Positions 1-12,189 of a stretch of 64,000 bases of DNA are shown here, piece by piece. A program made the position numbers and the translations under genes. Under the pieces are notes generated by a model that saw only the letters and a list, made by a program, of their open reading frames with translations, was not told the origin of the DNA and did not search any database. Position 1 is the stretch's first letter. The number at the start of each line of letters is the position of its first letter. The DNA lies in contig VKHL01000032.1 of the NCBI GenBank assembly GCA_015146655.1, positions 124,001 to 188,000 on the forward strand, given 5' to 3'. This DNA is from Ochromonas danica. Lineage: Eukaryota > Sar > Chrysophyceae > Chromulinales > Chromulinaceae.

Positions 1-938
1 TTGATCAGGATTCCAGGCGATATCAGAGACAATACCACCAGAAGGGTCGCGAAGCTCACACCTAATCACCATGAAAATCACATTAGACAAGGAAGATTAC
101 ATCAAGCCCACTCGCTTACCAAGCTCTCTTTTGACGTAAATCCCACACAAAGCAAGAACCATTTTGAGCAGAGGATGCCAAGATATGCACCACTTGAGAA
201 TTCCATGCAACTTGTGTTACATCAGCAGTATGTTTGGCATTACTTGGTGGAGGAGCAGGGATGAAAACACTTGGTGATTCAGGAGTTTCTAAAGAAGTGA
301 CATAGATCTCTCCATCACTGCCACCTGATGCCAAGAGATGAGATGATTCCTTATGAGGATTGAAATGTAAGCCACGAATAGCTCCTTGATGTTGTTCCAT
401 GGAGACTAATAAGGCATCTTCATCTCCAACCGAGAGCTTAGATGGATTCCAGACATTAATCGTGCCGTCTGTCATACCACCTGCAATCAGACCAAGTGAA
501 AAACTATCACGATAATTGGCCATCTGAGACCAACCAATAGAAGCAAATCGTGCACTATATCCACAAGTAAAACAAATCAAGAAAGGTTAAGATAATCCAT
601 AACAACAGACAAATGGACTTGATTACCTAGCTCGTGCTTTTCCCACAATCGAAGTGGAATAGTCACCCGCAGTGGAAAAATCCAAAGCATGAACTTCTAA
701 TTCACCACCATGGTCATCAAAACCAATACCAGAAGAATCCTTTTAATAGAGAGAGATAGAGGGAGAGAGGGAGAACGAGAGAGGAGGGAAAATTGAATTA
801 ATTCTCTTATTAATAATGTTATGATATTATTTTATGTCTTATTACCTTTGTACCTAAAGCAACCAAATTGGGCTTGTCAGCAATTGGACTCCAAGACACA
901 ACAGCTCCTTTATCTTCAATGACTTTCAATAATGACAT
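1..938 (-). CDS. SEC31: SEC31, COPII outer-coat WD40 protein (5' part)
   Basis: SEC31 pairs with SEC13 to form the outer cage of COPII vesicles leaving the ER. Four exons are seen: 846-938 (ATG at 938), 627-739, 120-554 and 1-61, the last running off the window. Introns are 106, 72 and 58 bp, all GT-AG and in phase. The N-terminus (MSLLKVIEDKGAVVSWSP) and the core pattern RFASIGWSQ, GLIAGGMTDGTINVW, LASGGSDGEIYV and VVHILASSAQNGSCFVWDLR follow the first WD40 blades of SEC31 in order, including the family hallmark of a nearly intact 'HILAS' blade. The C-terminal half, including the Pro-rich and alpha-solenoid regions, lies outside the window. The gene is divergent from the RING-membrane gene at 1335. 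The family call is firm; the exact start of the fourth exon is inferred. Confidence 0.9.
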
Positions 939-1334
939 CTTGTAGATCCTTCCAGAGGAGACGATGAAATCGAAGATAATCTAATCCCAACACAGACTCT
1001 TGACACAGTCCCACTCCTGGTCTACCAGCAGGTCTAAACCTCCAGAAAGCCAAAAAACCTCCCCCTCACCATCCCTTATGGAAGATTAGACGGACATAGA
1101 TGATAAGAGAGAATGTATGTCTTGATCAAGAATGCATTACAAGGATAAAGAAGAGAAGAGATAGTGGATACCATCCATTGTTTTCGTAATACTGCATGCA
1201 CTCTTTTCTCTGAATACATCCCAGACTTTATACTGTATCACAATTGGAATTCCACACCATTTCCATGGAATGCCCTCCCAGAAATCAGAGCAAAGGGAGA
1301 TTTGCATTGATTATCATCTGTTTTGTGAACTTCC
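939..1334. promoter_or_regulatory. Divergent intergenic region between SEC31 and the RING-membrane gene
   Basis: This 396-base stretch separates two genes read in opposite directions, so it should hold both promoters. It contains no convincing reading frame or RNA gene. No TATA box can be assigned with confidence. Confidence 0.4.
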
Positions 1335-3177
1335 ATGTCACAAGCACCAGTCGCTGAACATGCTGAAGAGATCTATTTCTATCTTTTCCATGTCTCTCAA
1401 AAAGCTCAACGGATTATCTCCGTGAAGACAATAATGAATCTTTGCTTTCTGATCTTCTTAGCCGAAAAGTTGAAGAATGATGACACACTCACTTGGGCTG
1501 GAGTATTCATGCCTTTATTTGCTGTCAACTTTCTTGTACTTTGTACTGAAGTAGATGAGGCAGTCTTTCTATGGAATGCTTCAGATGCGCCATTGCGATT
1601 GTTAAAACCTTTAGCTTCCCTCTCTGACATCACTTCGTCCATCTATGCTAAAGGATTGATCTGCTATTGGTTAACTTCAAGAAAAATCCCCTATGGTGGT
1701 ATAACTGTTCTTCTATTACCAAGCTGGTTACTAATTATCGCATCCACAGTCATGCGCTGTTGGATTGCTCGACGACGTCTTCCACCAGAATTAACAAATC
1801 GACATCGCACTGCCAGCTATATCAGTGCAGCTATCTATTTCTTGGTTCGAGGTCTTCAACCTAGTCTAATTACATTGAAAATAGACGATTTGATTCTAGG
1901 AAGTTGGTTTGCAACATTTTCACCATCTTTTGCCTTGACTTTCATGAGCATTGGCGCTTCTATTCTCTTACTATCCGCCATTCCTTGGGTACATCTTAAT
2001 GCCAATCGCCAACTGAGAGAAATTGCTCGGCATCTGACAAAGTTCATTGCTCTATCTCTCTTGTTGGTATCGGTCTGTTGTGTGTGTTTCCTTGTCAACC
2101 TGTGCCCCCTTCTGCAAGAACGGAACCGGCTCAAAGAACCCTATCACTTGTTCATTCCTTTGCTTCTTATCTATTCTACCTTTGTAGTTGGCGGAACAGT
2201 CTTCTTTAATCTCTATCGAGACTATCAGGTTAGAATGAAGTGTTAATGGAGATGACTTTCATTTTGCTGCAGCTGATTGTGTGTGTGTGTGTGTTTCTTT
2301 ATGGTAGAGTCAACTCACTGCTCGTGTCTTGCAGCGCCTTGATCGACCCGATATACAACGACTAAACGTTTCTTCTGATGATCGTAAATGGTCACGAGTC
2401 AAAGCTCAGAGATGTTGCCATTGGCTTATCGAATCTTCTCCCTGCCTCTACACCATCGCACAGCCTGAAGGAATTCCCCGTTTAGCAGCCTGTCAAGCAG
2501 TTCTGCCTCAACCTCCCTCATTGCCTTCATCGACCATCCTCAATAACAACACGTCCTCCGCTCGTGTTCGTGACAATAGAGTTTATGTAGAGGATGGTAG
2601 GGATTCATCTGATGGTGCGAATGGAAGGGAAGATATTGAAATGACTTTGCTTGGCGCCTCATCTTCATCTTCGTCTTCTCAGAGCTCGGAAGGAGAAGAT
2701 AGTATTCCTTTGAATATGGCTATCGAGAGGAATGATAATCGAATATCAACTGTCCATGATGTTCAATCTTGCGAAGTGAATAGCGATGCTTGCATCGTTT
2801 GTTTGACCAGACCTATTCATGTTGTTCTTCAAGGATGCGGCCATGCGGTAACTTGTCTCACGTGTGCTATCACAATAGCTACACAAAGTGGAATCAGCAA
2901 TCCGCACTGTCCTCTTTGCCGGCATTCCTTTGACCGATTGCTCGATCTGCCACTAGGCAACCGAGCAGAGCTCCCTATAGCTTCCACAGACAAAGTTGTG
3001 ACTGTCGTACGCAGTGATTGGCAATACAGCTTTGTTCCTCAAGAGGTTAGCTCTCCTTACATGACAATGCTGGCTGCAGAGATGAACAATGTGCAAGCCA
3101 TTGGAAGCACTGTCAATACGTTGGCTGCTATCAATACTTCTTCTGCCCATTACTCTCTCATCGACATTCTCATTTAG
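1335..3177 (+). CDS. Transmembrane Fragile-X-F/TMEM185-like RING finger protein
   Basis: A predicted membrane E3 ubiquitin ligase of 587 residues. Exons are 1335-2228 and 2308-3177; the 79-bp intron carries a GT microsatellite and is phase 0 on both sides. The first 298 residues hold about eight hydrophobic segments, with the sequence around TWAGVFMPLFAVNFLVL resembling the Tmemb_185A (transmembrane Fragile-X-F) family. A Ser-rich spacer follows, then a C-terminal RING of the C3HC4 type: CIVC, CGH, CLTC and CPLC at about residues 440-490. Plant members of this family are known to combine the same membrane domain with a C-terminal RING, so the architecture is expected. Substrates and membrane location cannot be read from the sequence. 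The start is the first ATG after upstream stops. Confidence 0.8.
2279..2294. repeat. (GT)8 microsatellite inside an intron
   Basis: Eight GT dinucleotides in tandem lie in the single intron of the RING-membrane gene, about 13 bases upstream of the acceptor. It is likely to vary in length between strains. Confidence 0.9.
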
Positions 3178-3606
3178 TGAGTTATTGTTTGCTTCTTCAC
3201 TTAGTCTCCCTGGTGTGTTTTCTGTATATAGTTCCAATTTGCATTAAGAGTTGCTTTTGCATATTTTACATTATGAGAGTCTCAAATGGTGAAGTGATAA
3301 AGGAAGAAGGACAGGTTGACCGATCCCTGGAGATAAAAGTCAATTACATTCTCGAACTATCGTCATGAATAATGGGCTGATCGCCTTCAAACAAACAACA
3401 AGAATTGCTGGCCATTTAAACCGCATAATCTACCTCTGGAATGTTGAATGATCCAAACTGCTAACCTTTGCCTCGTTTTGAAGTTACACGGGATACCATC
3501 TTTGTGCATACAAAGGAAAGAAGTGTCTATTGTCGTCTTCTATATAGTCGTCTTATTGAGGATTAAAGCATGACAATAGTTGTAAGTAATCTACCATATT
3601 GACCTC
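3178..3606. other. Convergent intergenic region, nothing recognised
   Basis: This stretch lies between the 3' ends of the RING-membrane gene and ALB3. Only short open frames without coding character occur. It presumably holds two 3' untranslated regions. Confidence 0.4.
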
Positions 3607-5052
3607 TTACTCACGCCTCTTGCCTTTCTTCGAAGCAGGCTTGGAACGCTTACCGCGTCTCTTACCATCAGAGGCTACCGCGACATTCTCCTCATTGAGA
3701 CTCTTAGCTCCTTCTCCAGCTTCACTATCGTCCTCATTGTTATCACTCTCATTCTCATTATTCACAGCTTCTTTAGCAGCGGAAGTCTTGGTCGAGCCAA
3801 AACCTTCTGCTTTTGGTCGATCTTCCCACATGGACATTCCCTTGAACTCCTGCATCGAAGGAGAGACTCCAGAGTTTTCCTTAGAAGTCGACCCATTATC
3901 CACAAAGGCCATAACTTGATCAACCTCTGCAGGAAAAGGCTCGTGTTGGATAGTTCCTCTAATAGAGACCGTAATGATGGTTGTGAGAATGTTGTTAACA
4001 ATCCAGTAGACTGACAATCCAGCAGGAACGTTAATACTGAACGATGCAACCATCAGAGGAAGGAAATTAATCAAGTTTTGTGAGAACTGCTCTTGTTCAC
4101 TAACGGCACGATTAGGGTCTTTAGGAGGAGTTAATAACTTTGTAGAGATTGACTGAGAGACAAAGAGAATTAAAGGCAAAGATAAGAATGCCAATGTATC
4201 ATGCCAGCCTAATTCTGGGTTTCCAGAGAACGCGGATGTAATCCAATCCATAGACTTTGAAGGAGATTCTGCATAAACTGGTCCTTGTAAGTCAGGAATC
4301 CAAAGGAATGGCTCATTCAGTTTGTGTGCAGCCACTAGATTGGTCAATGAACGATAAAGAGAGATAAAGACAGGGATTTGAACAAGTGCAGGGAAGCATC
4401 CTGCTAAAGGATTGACTTGCGCTGCTTGGAACAACTGAGTGAGCAGTTTGTTCTTGGTCTCTTCGTCCTTCGCGAATTTCTTTTGGATCTGCTGTTGAAG
4501 AGGAGCAAGTCTTTGAACACGAGATGTTGACTCCAATTGCTGAATAGTGAGAGGAAGTGTCAAAACCTTAACTAATAGAGATGACCAGAACATGAGATCA
4601 ATCACAATATTCGCAACAGAAAGAGAGGGAAGGGACTACTTACTGAAGACAGTGAAGAGTACAATTGACAGACCATAGCCATGCTCTAAACCCAATGAAG
4701 TAAACAAACCACGACCAAAGTCAATAGCAACCTCAATATAATTTGCAATAAAGCCAATAAAGCCTGTCTTGTCAATTTTGCTATAAGGCGAGACTGCTGC
4801 AGCGGCTGGAGAATCATCAGCAAGCAACCAGGAAGGCATATGGGAGATAGCATGAGAAAATTGAGATTGCAAAGCATCATGATCAAGGGAGGTGAAAGTA
4901 GACAATTGATCTCCTAAATCGAAATGCAATACTGATGCAATTTTTCTAGATTTCAAGGTTGTGGTCAATGGTGTTGGTAAATGTCGAAACGAATCTACTA
5001 CTACAACCAATCCAACCCATACTAAGAAAAGCTGGACAATCTTGTAAGTCAT
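3607..5052 (-). CDS. ALB3: ALB3/OxaA/YidC insertase, plastid-targeted
   Basis: A thylakoid membrane insertase that integrates light-harvesting and other proteins, working with the chloroplast SRP. Exons are 4644-5052 and 3607-4571, with a 72-bp phase-1 intron; 457 residues. The ATG at 5052 is chosen because it begins a signal peptide (MTYKIVQLFLVWVGLVVVVDS) followed by FRHLPTPLTTTLKSRK. This is a signal peptide plus Phe-led transit peptide, as in plastid proteins of secondary red-lineage algae. The YidC core follows: YGLSIVLFTVFIKVLTLPLT, the Gln-rich helical hairpin, NPLAGCFPALVQIPVFISLY, then NFLPLMVASFSINVPAGLSVYW. The C-terminal tail is acidic, then strongly basic (ending GKRSKPASKKGKRRE), like the stromal tail that binds SRP in ALB3. 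Joining the intron restores the conserved IKVLT segment, which confirms the splice. Confidence 0.92.
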
Positions 5053-5815
5053 GATAGAATCAATCACTTGAGAAAGGAAAGGATGATTCTGCAAGGAAGT
5101 GCAAGATCTCTCAATAGAATACAAAGCAAAGCCAAGCCAATAACACGTGCAGGGCAGAGGGCGAGGAGGACAGCGCAGCGTGTGCTTGTTGACTGACCGC
5201 CTGACTCCGTCCACCGTCACTCTAACGCAGCATTTCCCACGCAACCACCAACAAAGGACACAAACCGCACAATAAACCTCTGCTGGTACTAATTACTAAT
5301 TACTAGACTAGCACTAGTAGACAACAAGCAATTGAAGACAAGAGGTTCGCTTCAGTATAATATTGTCAAGCGGCCAAGCGGTAGCTGTCTGTCGGAGATG
5401 TGAACATTAACTTGCGTTACTATTAGACTAGATGTCTTTATGCGCAATATCATTAGCGACGATTGAAATGAATGCAAATGAAGAAAACAATTACCTGCGA
5501 TTTAGTACGCGTACATAAGGTAGACTAATCTAAAAGTTTAGAAAAGTTGCGCAATGCTCCTAAATTATATTAACGTTACGCACTGACATACATCAACATC
5601 ATCACAAAACCCAAACCACAAGGAAAAGGTCATATGCCATTTTGTACCAAATAAACAAGGAAAAGTGGACAAGACCGAAATACTGAGAAATTTTGCACAT
5701 AAGCATATAACCATTTGTGCACAGCAATCAACTTGCTTTATTATCACCTAATTAACTAAACTACGTATGCTCTCAATCATCACCAACTTAAACACTGTGC
5801 AAATCAACGTTCCAC
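5053..5815. other. 763-base gene-free stretch upstream of ALB3
   Basis: This region lies between the start of ALB3 and the 3' end of the INPP4-like gene, both on the minus strand. It is AT-rich. Near 5283-5310 there is a run of overlapping TACTAATTACTA-type repeats. I see no supported coding exon, tRNA or structured RNA. Confidence 0.4.
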
Positions 5816-8800
5816 TTAGCTTGTAACATTACCAGCATGGCAGCCAGGAGGAGGACGATAACACATGGGTAACGCGCGGCGTTGAATCTGATTGAACGCA
5901 AACATGCACTGCCCTGTGTTAGCATAAACATTCATCCTGCGCACTCCTTGCTGTCTCATGAGCTGGCAAATTTCAGGTGCATTTAGAATACCCAGGTCTT
6001 CCACTAAACTGCGAGTTTGTTCCAAAGTAACACCCATTGAAGTACGATCTTTACCAGACTTGCAGAGTACAGAGATGCAACCCACCATCTGTCTGCATAT
6101 GGAGCTGGATTTCAACAAGACGTCTACGTGCTTTTCGTATGGATTTTGCTGTGAAATTTGGATAGCTTCTTTCAACTGATCTAATAGACGTTCGTTGTAT
6201 TGCAAGATTTTCTTTCTCAACTTGGCCACCGCATCAGCAAACGCAGAATTGGCGGCACTAGTTGTGGGCGATGCAATCAGAGAAGGACGAAAAAAACTCT
6301 TTCTGCGCTTCATTCCCCCAACGCCTGCGGCAGGAACAGGACTTAAAGAATAGCGCATCCCGCTGGAAGCATCCGTAGCAGGGGGAGGAGAAGGTTGCAC
6401 AGAGGCTAAAACTTCTATCATATCGGGGGTATACCTTGTCAACTGATAGTCTAAAGCTTGGCGATAAATCTCATAATGGTTTTGAAGACGATTCAAAGCT
6501 GTCCCATTAATTTCGCCTTGCTTTTGTACATCACGAGACGAAGATAGATTTGCCAACGTTTGCATCTCATTCACACCTATAACCAGCATTTCTAAGATAG
6601 GCTCTGAAAATCAACCACATCAAATAGTGCCTACCTTGCGTGAATGAAAGGCCCAAGACCTCGACAACAGCTAGCACATTAGGGGGAACTTCTCCAGCCT
6701 TATAATGAACGGTAGGATTAGGCCTGAAACGAAAGCCACAGCCTTCAGGCAACGTTTGCAAGGATCTTTGTTCAAATTGATGCATAAAATCCAAAGCTTG
6801 TTGAACGGCAAGAGTTTCCTGAACAGTGAGCTTCAAATCGACGATTAAGCGACCCGTCTACATAAAACAAAGTAAATTATAAACTCTACAAAAAAGGGTG
6901 GTAGAAAGGCATCGAAAACTCACCACGTCTCTACGGCAAATGACTTGATCGGGGAATGCTATCTTGCCATCCGTAGCTTTGGGCTCAATCTTCAAAGCAG
7001 ATTTTAATCGTCTTGCAAGGATATCGGGGTCCAGCCCTAGGTCGAATATATTGTCCAAACCATCCAAATACTGATTTTGACCTTCACTAACTAAGCGCAC
7101 ACTGACGAGGGAAAGCCACAAAGCCGCCATTTCCAGGTCCTCAATCATACCTATTTCAGCCCCTTGAGTAGACAACATCGACTGGAACATAACCAAAAAT
7201 CCGATTTTCAGCGATCTTCCCAGAATATCAAGATACACAGCACTTCCAGCTGCAGCTAACATAATAATTGTTCGAATGAATGTTAACGCACATCCTAAGG
7301 CCTGACTACTGCAAATATCAATGCGACGAGATAATTCATACTTTCTCTTGAGCAGAAAAGGTAATTCTTCTTCCGACTGAAAGTTGGACCTCGAGCCAAA
7401 GAGAGCTTGCCTCTCCTTGGGAAAGTTCTCAAACATGGACTTTAAAAGCTCCAAAGTGGGATATTGAATGGCTTGCATCCACATCAACTTCTGTTCCATG
7501 CTCGGAATATCCCCAAAGATTTTTCTCAAACCACCATCATGAAATTTCAATTCATGCGCCGAGGGAACTCCCAAAGTAATTGTTGGCACAAAGTGCAGAT
7601 TACGTGGATTGGCTCCACTTTCTTCTCCAGAAAGAATCTCCCCAAAAGTAAAAAATCTACTCGATAAAATCTGAACATTCAGATTGGTCGCACAATATTG
7701 CCATGCGGTAATTTTCTTCCATGCACTGCGTCTTAAAACACCGCCACCAATCTCTGTGGGAATAACATTATTTTTGAGCTCTAAACCCTGCGAAACTTGT
7801 TCATAAGTTGTGTAGCTGAGTGATGTGATCATGGCCGCCTCTTGATGAATCTCTTCCAACATGTCAATCGACTGTCGTATGGGCTCATACAAAGCGGCGA
7901 CCTTGTCATCACCAGGGACTGCCTCTGTTGGGGAGACATTTCCAGTCGCATTAGTGCTTGCAACTCGAAGCTTGTTTTCTTCTTCTTTGAGTCTGCTAAC
8001 CAAAAGCTCTTTCAGAGCTTTAATCGTCATGGTCAGACTGCTTTCTCTTTCTGTACACCACAAGGAAAGCAGTGCCTGAGCTGTGCTTGTAGAGTAATGC
8101 GAAGCATAAAGCTGCTCAAGGGACATTGTCATTCCACTATTGGCTCCAAAAGAATAAAGTCTTTCAGAGTAAGGATTCATGTTCAAAGCAGTGGAAAACC
8201 AAGATCTCAACGTACAAAGATCAGAGGAGCAGAGCTTGACAATACCCAAAGTAGCTTCAGGGTCCTCAACAAAAGGAACAGTGATATCCATGGGCTGTTG
8301 CGTCTTGACTTTCATTTTGATCCGCAAAACAGATCGCAAATCAAAAATTTTACGAGGCAGGACAGTGGAAGCGATACTGGATTGCATATGGTAATCACAC
8401 CCTCTCGTATCTTGACCAGTGCCAACGTCATTTTCTTGTCTATAAACAACCACCCGAATGCTCTTGTAGACTTCCGGAATGGTCGCTTCGATCAAATTGA
8501 AATGGATTTTGACTTCATTGAGAGCAGACTCACAATAAGACATTCGCTGTTTCACTGTTTGTAGCTATAGGAAATAAACACATTGTCAACAATGAATTAA
8601 ACAACCCTACAAAGTTACACAATGTTATACTCACCTCCGTGCGACAAAGAGGCTCCCACCTGCTCGCACTTTGATGAGTCTGAGATAACCCCCCACCAGG
8701 TGCTCCAGGTCCTGCAGATCCAACCGTCTTCTTTGATGCTGTTGGAGTGGAAGTAGTGTTCTGCGGACTTGAAAGCTCTTGTAAAGCGGACATAGACTGA

Positions 8801-10492
8801 TGGGAGCCAAAGACTACCACAAAAAGGCGATCCTGGAAACCACATATATTGCACAAGCGCAAGGAAATCTGCAATGCACCGAGCCGATCATCCCCAACCT
8901 GCAAAACAATAAACATGACTAACTATCCAACGATAACTATTCTGAAATACAAGACACTAACTTGATATCTTTCAGCTGTTGCAGCATCAAAAGGAGGAGG
9001 TCCATAAGGCTTTTCTTGCTTTAACTAAACCACAACAACGATTTTTATTAGAGATTTGCTCGTTAGCACCAAATAAAAGTAACTAACCGATTTGATCTTT
9101 TTGCTTATCTTCGAGCCTAATTGAACATTGGCCGAAGGTCGTTTGAGAGATTCTTGAGGGGGCGTGTTATTCCTTGACAATTCACCGGGAGGTTTGCCAG
9201 AATCTTCACTGTCTGTGTCTTCATCACTGTCCTCAGGTGCTACCAACTTGTCTGACGCATTGAAACCACCGTCACGCATATTTGAAGCTAACTTCATAGA
9301 CAAGCCATCATCACTCGATACTTTTCGATTTGCTTCAGAGGAGATACTGGGAGAAGGTGCGAATGTCACAGTGGTTGGTTTGTTGGGTACGTCCGCTTAA
9401 CGAAAAGAGAGAGATATCGTTAACAAATTGTAGTCTACCCGAGCAAATAAAACCAAAAAGCATACCTTTAGCCACAACTACACCATTGCGATGAGAAGAA
9501 TGTGTTTTCGATTCATTCAATGGCACCTATAATACCGCATTATTAAGATTATAGATGGAATAAAGGGACACAACACAAGCTTACGTTGCTGAAGAGCGCA
9601 GTCCACCAATCCGTACATTCTTCATCCGGTAGCGCAAAACTTTGTGCTTCATTACGAATATCAGACATCCATGCTTTCATCTTATTGAAAGTCTCAAATC
9701 GAATGTAAGTTCTGCTGACTGTGCCATCTTCCGTGTCAGTCTCGATCATAATAACGTTTTCAAAGCCGTCTATCCGTAGGAAATGGGAGTTAAATATATA
9801 ACTACTGCATGGAAATATATAAATAAATGCCACTTTCAACTTACCAGCTTCTTCTAATTGCACATTACACACGCGTGTTTCAATGTCTAAAGGAATAGAC
9901 CCTAACAACTTCAAGTCTTCTCGTGAAGCATAGTAGCACAAGGATCGAATATCTTTTCTCAAAATGAAATAACGCTTTTTCCTGATTCATATCAGATCAT
10001 TTGAATCATAAAATAGTCAACCAATCCAAATTGTAGTGAAAGAAAAAGATGATGTCTTACCAATTTTTCATCCATGACCCTTTCTTGAACAAATACCCTT
10101 CACACAAAACATCTGCTGTGGTGAACTCGGATTTAGCATGTATATCTACACGTTGTCTTCCAATTAACGTATTGACAAAAGCACTGGATTTTTGTTCTCG
10201 ATAGACACTATCTAGAAATTCTCCAACATTTGTGATCTATGCGCATTATCAAGCACAAGCACAAGTACAACACAAAATAAGATCACAACGTTGTCGTAAG
10301 GAAAGTAATAGGAGGAAATGAATACCTACCCCAAAGCGCAATCTTTTATCAGTGCTGTCAAAAATAGCAGGATATGGTTTGACATTTGTCTAAGAGATAG
10401 AGGAAAAAAGAAAAATATCAACAGAGATTGGTAAAAATGAGAAAAAGATCTTGAAAAAAAGAGATATCATCATCAATCACTACCTGCTGCAT
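5816..10492 (-). CDS. Inositol-polyphosphate 4-phosphatase-like protein with PH domain
   Basis: A predicted phosphoinositide 4-phosphatase of about 1295 residues and the most intron-rich gene here. Twelve exons: 10484-10492, 10330-10389, 10061-10236, 9845-9981, 9585-9769, 9466-9526, 9088-9395, 8962-9024, 8635-8898, 6924-8564, 6635-6857 and 5816-6576; all junctions are GT-AG and keep phase. A PH domain spans roughly residues 69-173 (EGYLFKKGSWMKNWKKRYFILR). A low-complexity acidic linker follows, then a C2-like region. The catalytic end has FTQGVNEMQTLAN and the CX5R signature CKSGKDRTSM with Cys1214 and Arg1220, matching the CKSAKDRT loop of INPP4A/B. INPP4 enzymes remove the 4-phosphate of PI(3,4)P2. 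The nine-base first exon (MQQ) is the weakest part of the model; the start could lie elsewhere upstream. Confidence 0.85.
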
Positions 10493-11159
10493 TGACCAAG
10501 ATAAAACAAACAAGTAATATCAATTGTTTTAATAAGTTCTGCAAGCTTCTAAGAGTAACAAAAGCAAGCAGAAGAGAAGAAGGAAAGGAGAAGGCAAAGA
10601 GTTCTATCTGCTAGACTAACAAGAAGTCCAAGTCCTCCCCACACGCCAAGGCAACAAGATGGATCGATTGCCTGCCAGCCCCGCGCAGCGGCATAATACT
10701 ACCCTACGTGGAATATCTGTGGAATTTATGTGGAATATTTATGGAATATGTCTAATCTTGGATTTCTGAAGGCCATAAACACCCTTCTCCTTCTTGTGAG
10801 GAGCATCGCCATTGATGCGACGTGCTAATAGGATTTATAAGGTACTTATTCACCATCTGGAAGGGTCCTGGCAGGAGGATGGTCCAGTAGGGCCACGTCT
10901 GCTGTCATCGTGAGCGGGGAGGATATGGACACCAATTCTCTCTCTTTATCTTCGTGTGTATACGTGTCTGAATGTGAGATAGATGTAGGATCCTTCACTT
11001 GATCGATCAGAGTGATACTCAAGAAGGTCATCGTCGAGGATATGGAAGGAAATCGTGTTCGATCAGATTGGCAATGTATTGCAATATGTAGAACGGTCAT
11101 CGATTGGACTGCTTCTTGATTTTTCCAATATGAAACACAGTGATACTAAATTAGACGTA
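10493..11159. other. 667-base intergenic stretch, nothing recognised
   Basis: This lies between the start of the INPP4-like gene and the end of the AKTIP-like gene, both minus strand. An open frame of 84 codons at 10846-11100 on the minus strand has no recognisable motif and overlaps the expected 3' untranslated region. I do not call it. Confidence 0.4.
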
Positions 11160-11991
11160 TTACAAAGCTAGAGTTGACGCAGACATAGACAACTGTGACG
11201 TTTCATCATCTTCGCGCGAAAGGTCAACAAGCAAGTCGGCTGAAGAAGCCTGAATTGTGTCATCATCCGTGATAGGCCTCACTAACTCTCCTCGATCTTC
11301 ATATGCTCGATAGTTATAATCAAACAAATTCTTCAAATATTCTTCATGAGCTGGCTTTGGTTCAGTGAAGATGAGTGTACATCCAGCAGGCTGGGGGTCG
11401 TAAAGGCGTTTGTCGGATTCTTCAACTGCTGCAGCGACTTTACTCAAGAAGAGATCTTTATCAGTGTCAAAACTAGGTCAACCACACATACACTCCGTCA
11501 TAAAATAGTGGTCTAAAGGTATTATCAGGAGTGGCTTACATCTGTCGAGCTTCCTCATTGGGCAGCTTGCCATAGCCTTCATAGGACTTGGCAAAGAACG
11601 CCTTCTTCAAGAAAGACACGGCGGTGATAAGGTAATGCTTCTCAGGACGCCACTCCTTCATACTGTCATCCACTCTGAGATCCATCTCCCCAGTTGTTAG
11701 GTCAATGAAAGGGTTGAAAATGGGAGGTGTGAAGGTGATCTTGGGATGAGTGTTAGGACCATTGTATCCCTCAGGAAGATCCATTCTAAATCGGAAGACA
11801 CCATCAGCATATAAACCTCTTCGCACACAAATGACACCATGGAGCACGCGAATGTTGTTTGTCTCAGGCAGCATGTAAACGCCCGCGGGCGCTTCTTTGG
11901 CCAGATGTTTGAACTCTATGGCAAGTTTAAGATTTTTCAAATGACTTTCCGTAGCCTCAATTAACAGAGAGTCGTTATCTTCACTAGCCAT
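11160..11991 (-). CDS. AKTIP/FTS-like ubiquitin-conjugating enzyme variant
   Basis: A homologue of AKTIP (Fused Toes), the E2-like subunit of the FTS-Hook-FHIP complex that links endosomes to dynein. Exons are 11540-11991 and 11160-11472 with a 67-bp phase-2 intron; 254 residues. The UBC fold is readable: a leading helix, GVYMLPETNNIRVLHGVICV, the GLYADGVFRFRMDLPEGY strand pair, and PPIFNPFIDLTTGEMDL. At the active-site position of E2 enzymes (normally HPNI...G.ICL) there is no cysteine, as in AKTIP, so it is a non-catalytic variant. After the intron the sequence ARQIFDTDKDLFLSKV completes the domain. The C-terminal tail of about 60 residues is acidic and Ser-rich. It is divergent from the gene at 12190. 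Confidence 0.85.
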
Positions 11992-12189
11992 GACTAATAT
12001 TCACTTCGGACTGGAAAAATAATATCAATCAAAACCGAAACCAGACTGAGAAAAATGAACAAGTTCACTCGCAAAACAACAATAACTGATATTTGATATT
12101 GTTGTGCTGCGTGTTCCCACCCTACAAAACAACAAAACGGTCAGACGATTCTATCTGGTTGCTTATGAAGTGAAAATGTATGATGAAAG
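11992..12189. promoter_or_regulatory. Compact divergent promoter region
   Basis: Only 198 bases separate the AKTIP-like start codon on the minus strand from the start of the large acidic protein on the plus strand. Both promoters and both 5' untranslated regions must fit here. No motif stands out. Confidence 0.4.

Noticed and set aside
7842-8564. 240-codon plus-strand open frame inside the INPP4 gene
   Set aside because: Antisense of the long exon 10, whose splice sites and conserved neighbours are well supported.
10846-11100. 84-codon minus-strand open frame
   Set aside because: No motif, no splice continuation, and it falls where the INPP4 promoter and AKTIP 3' untranslated region are expected.
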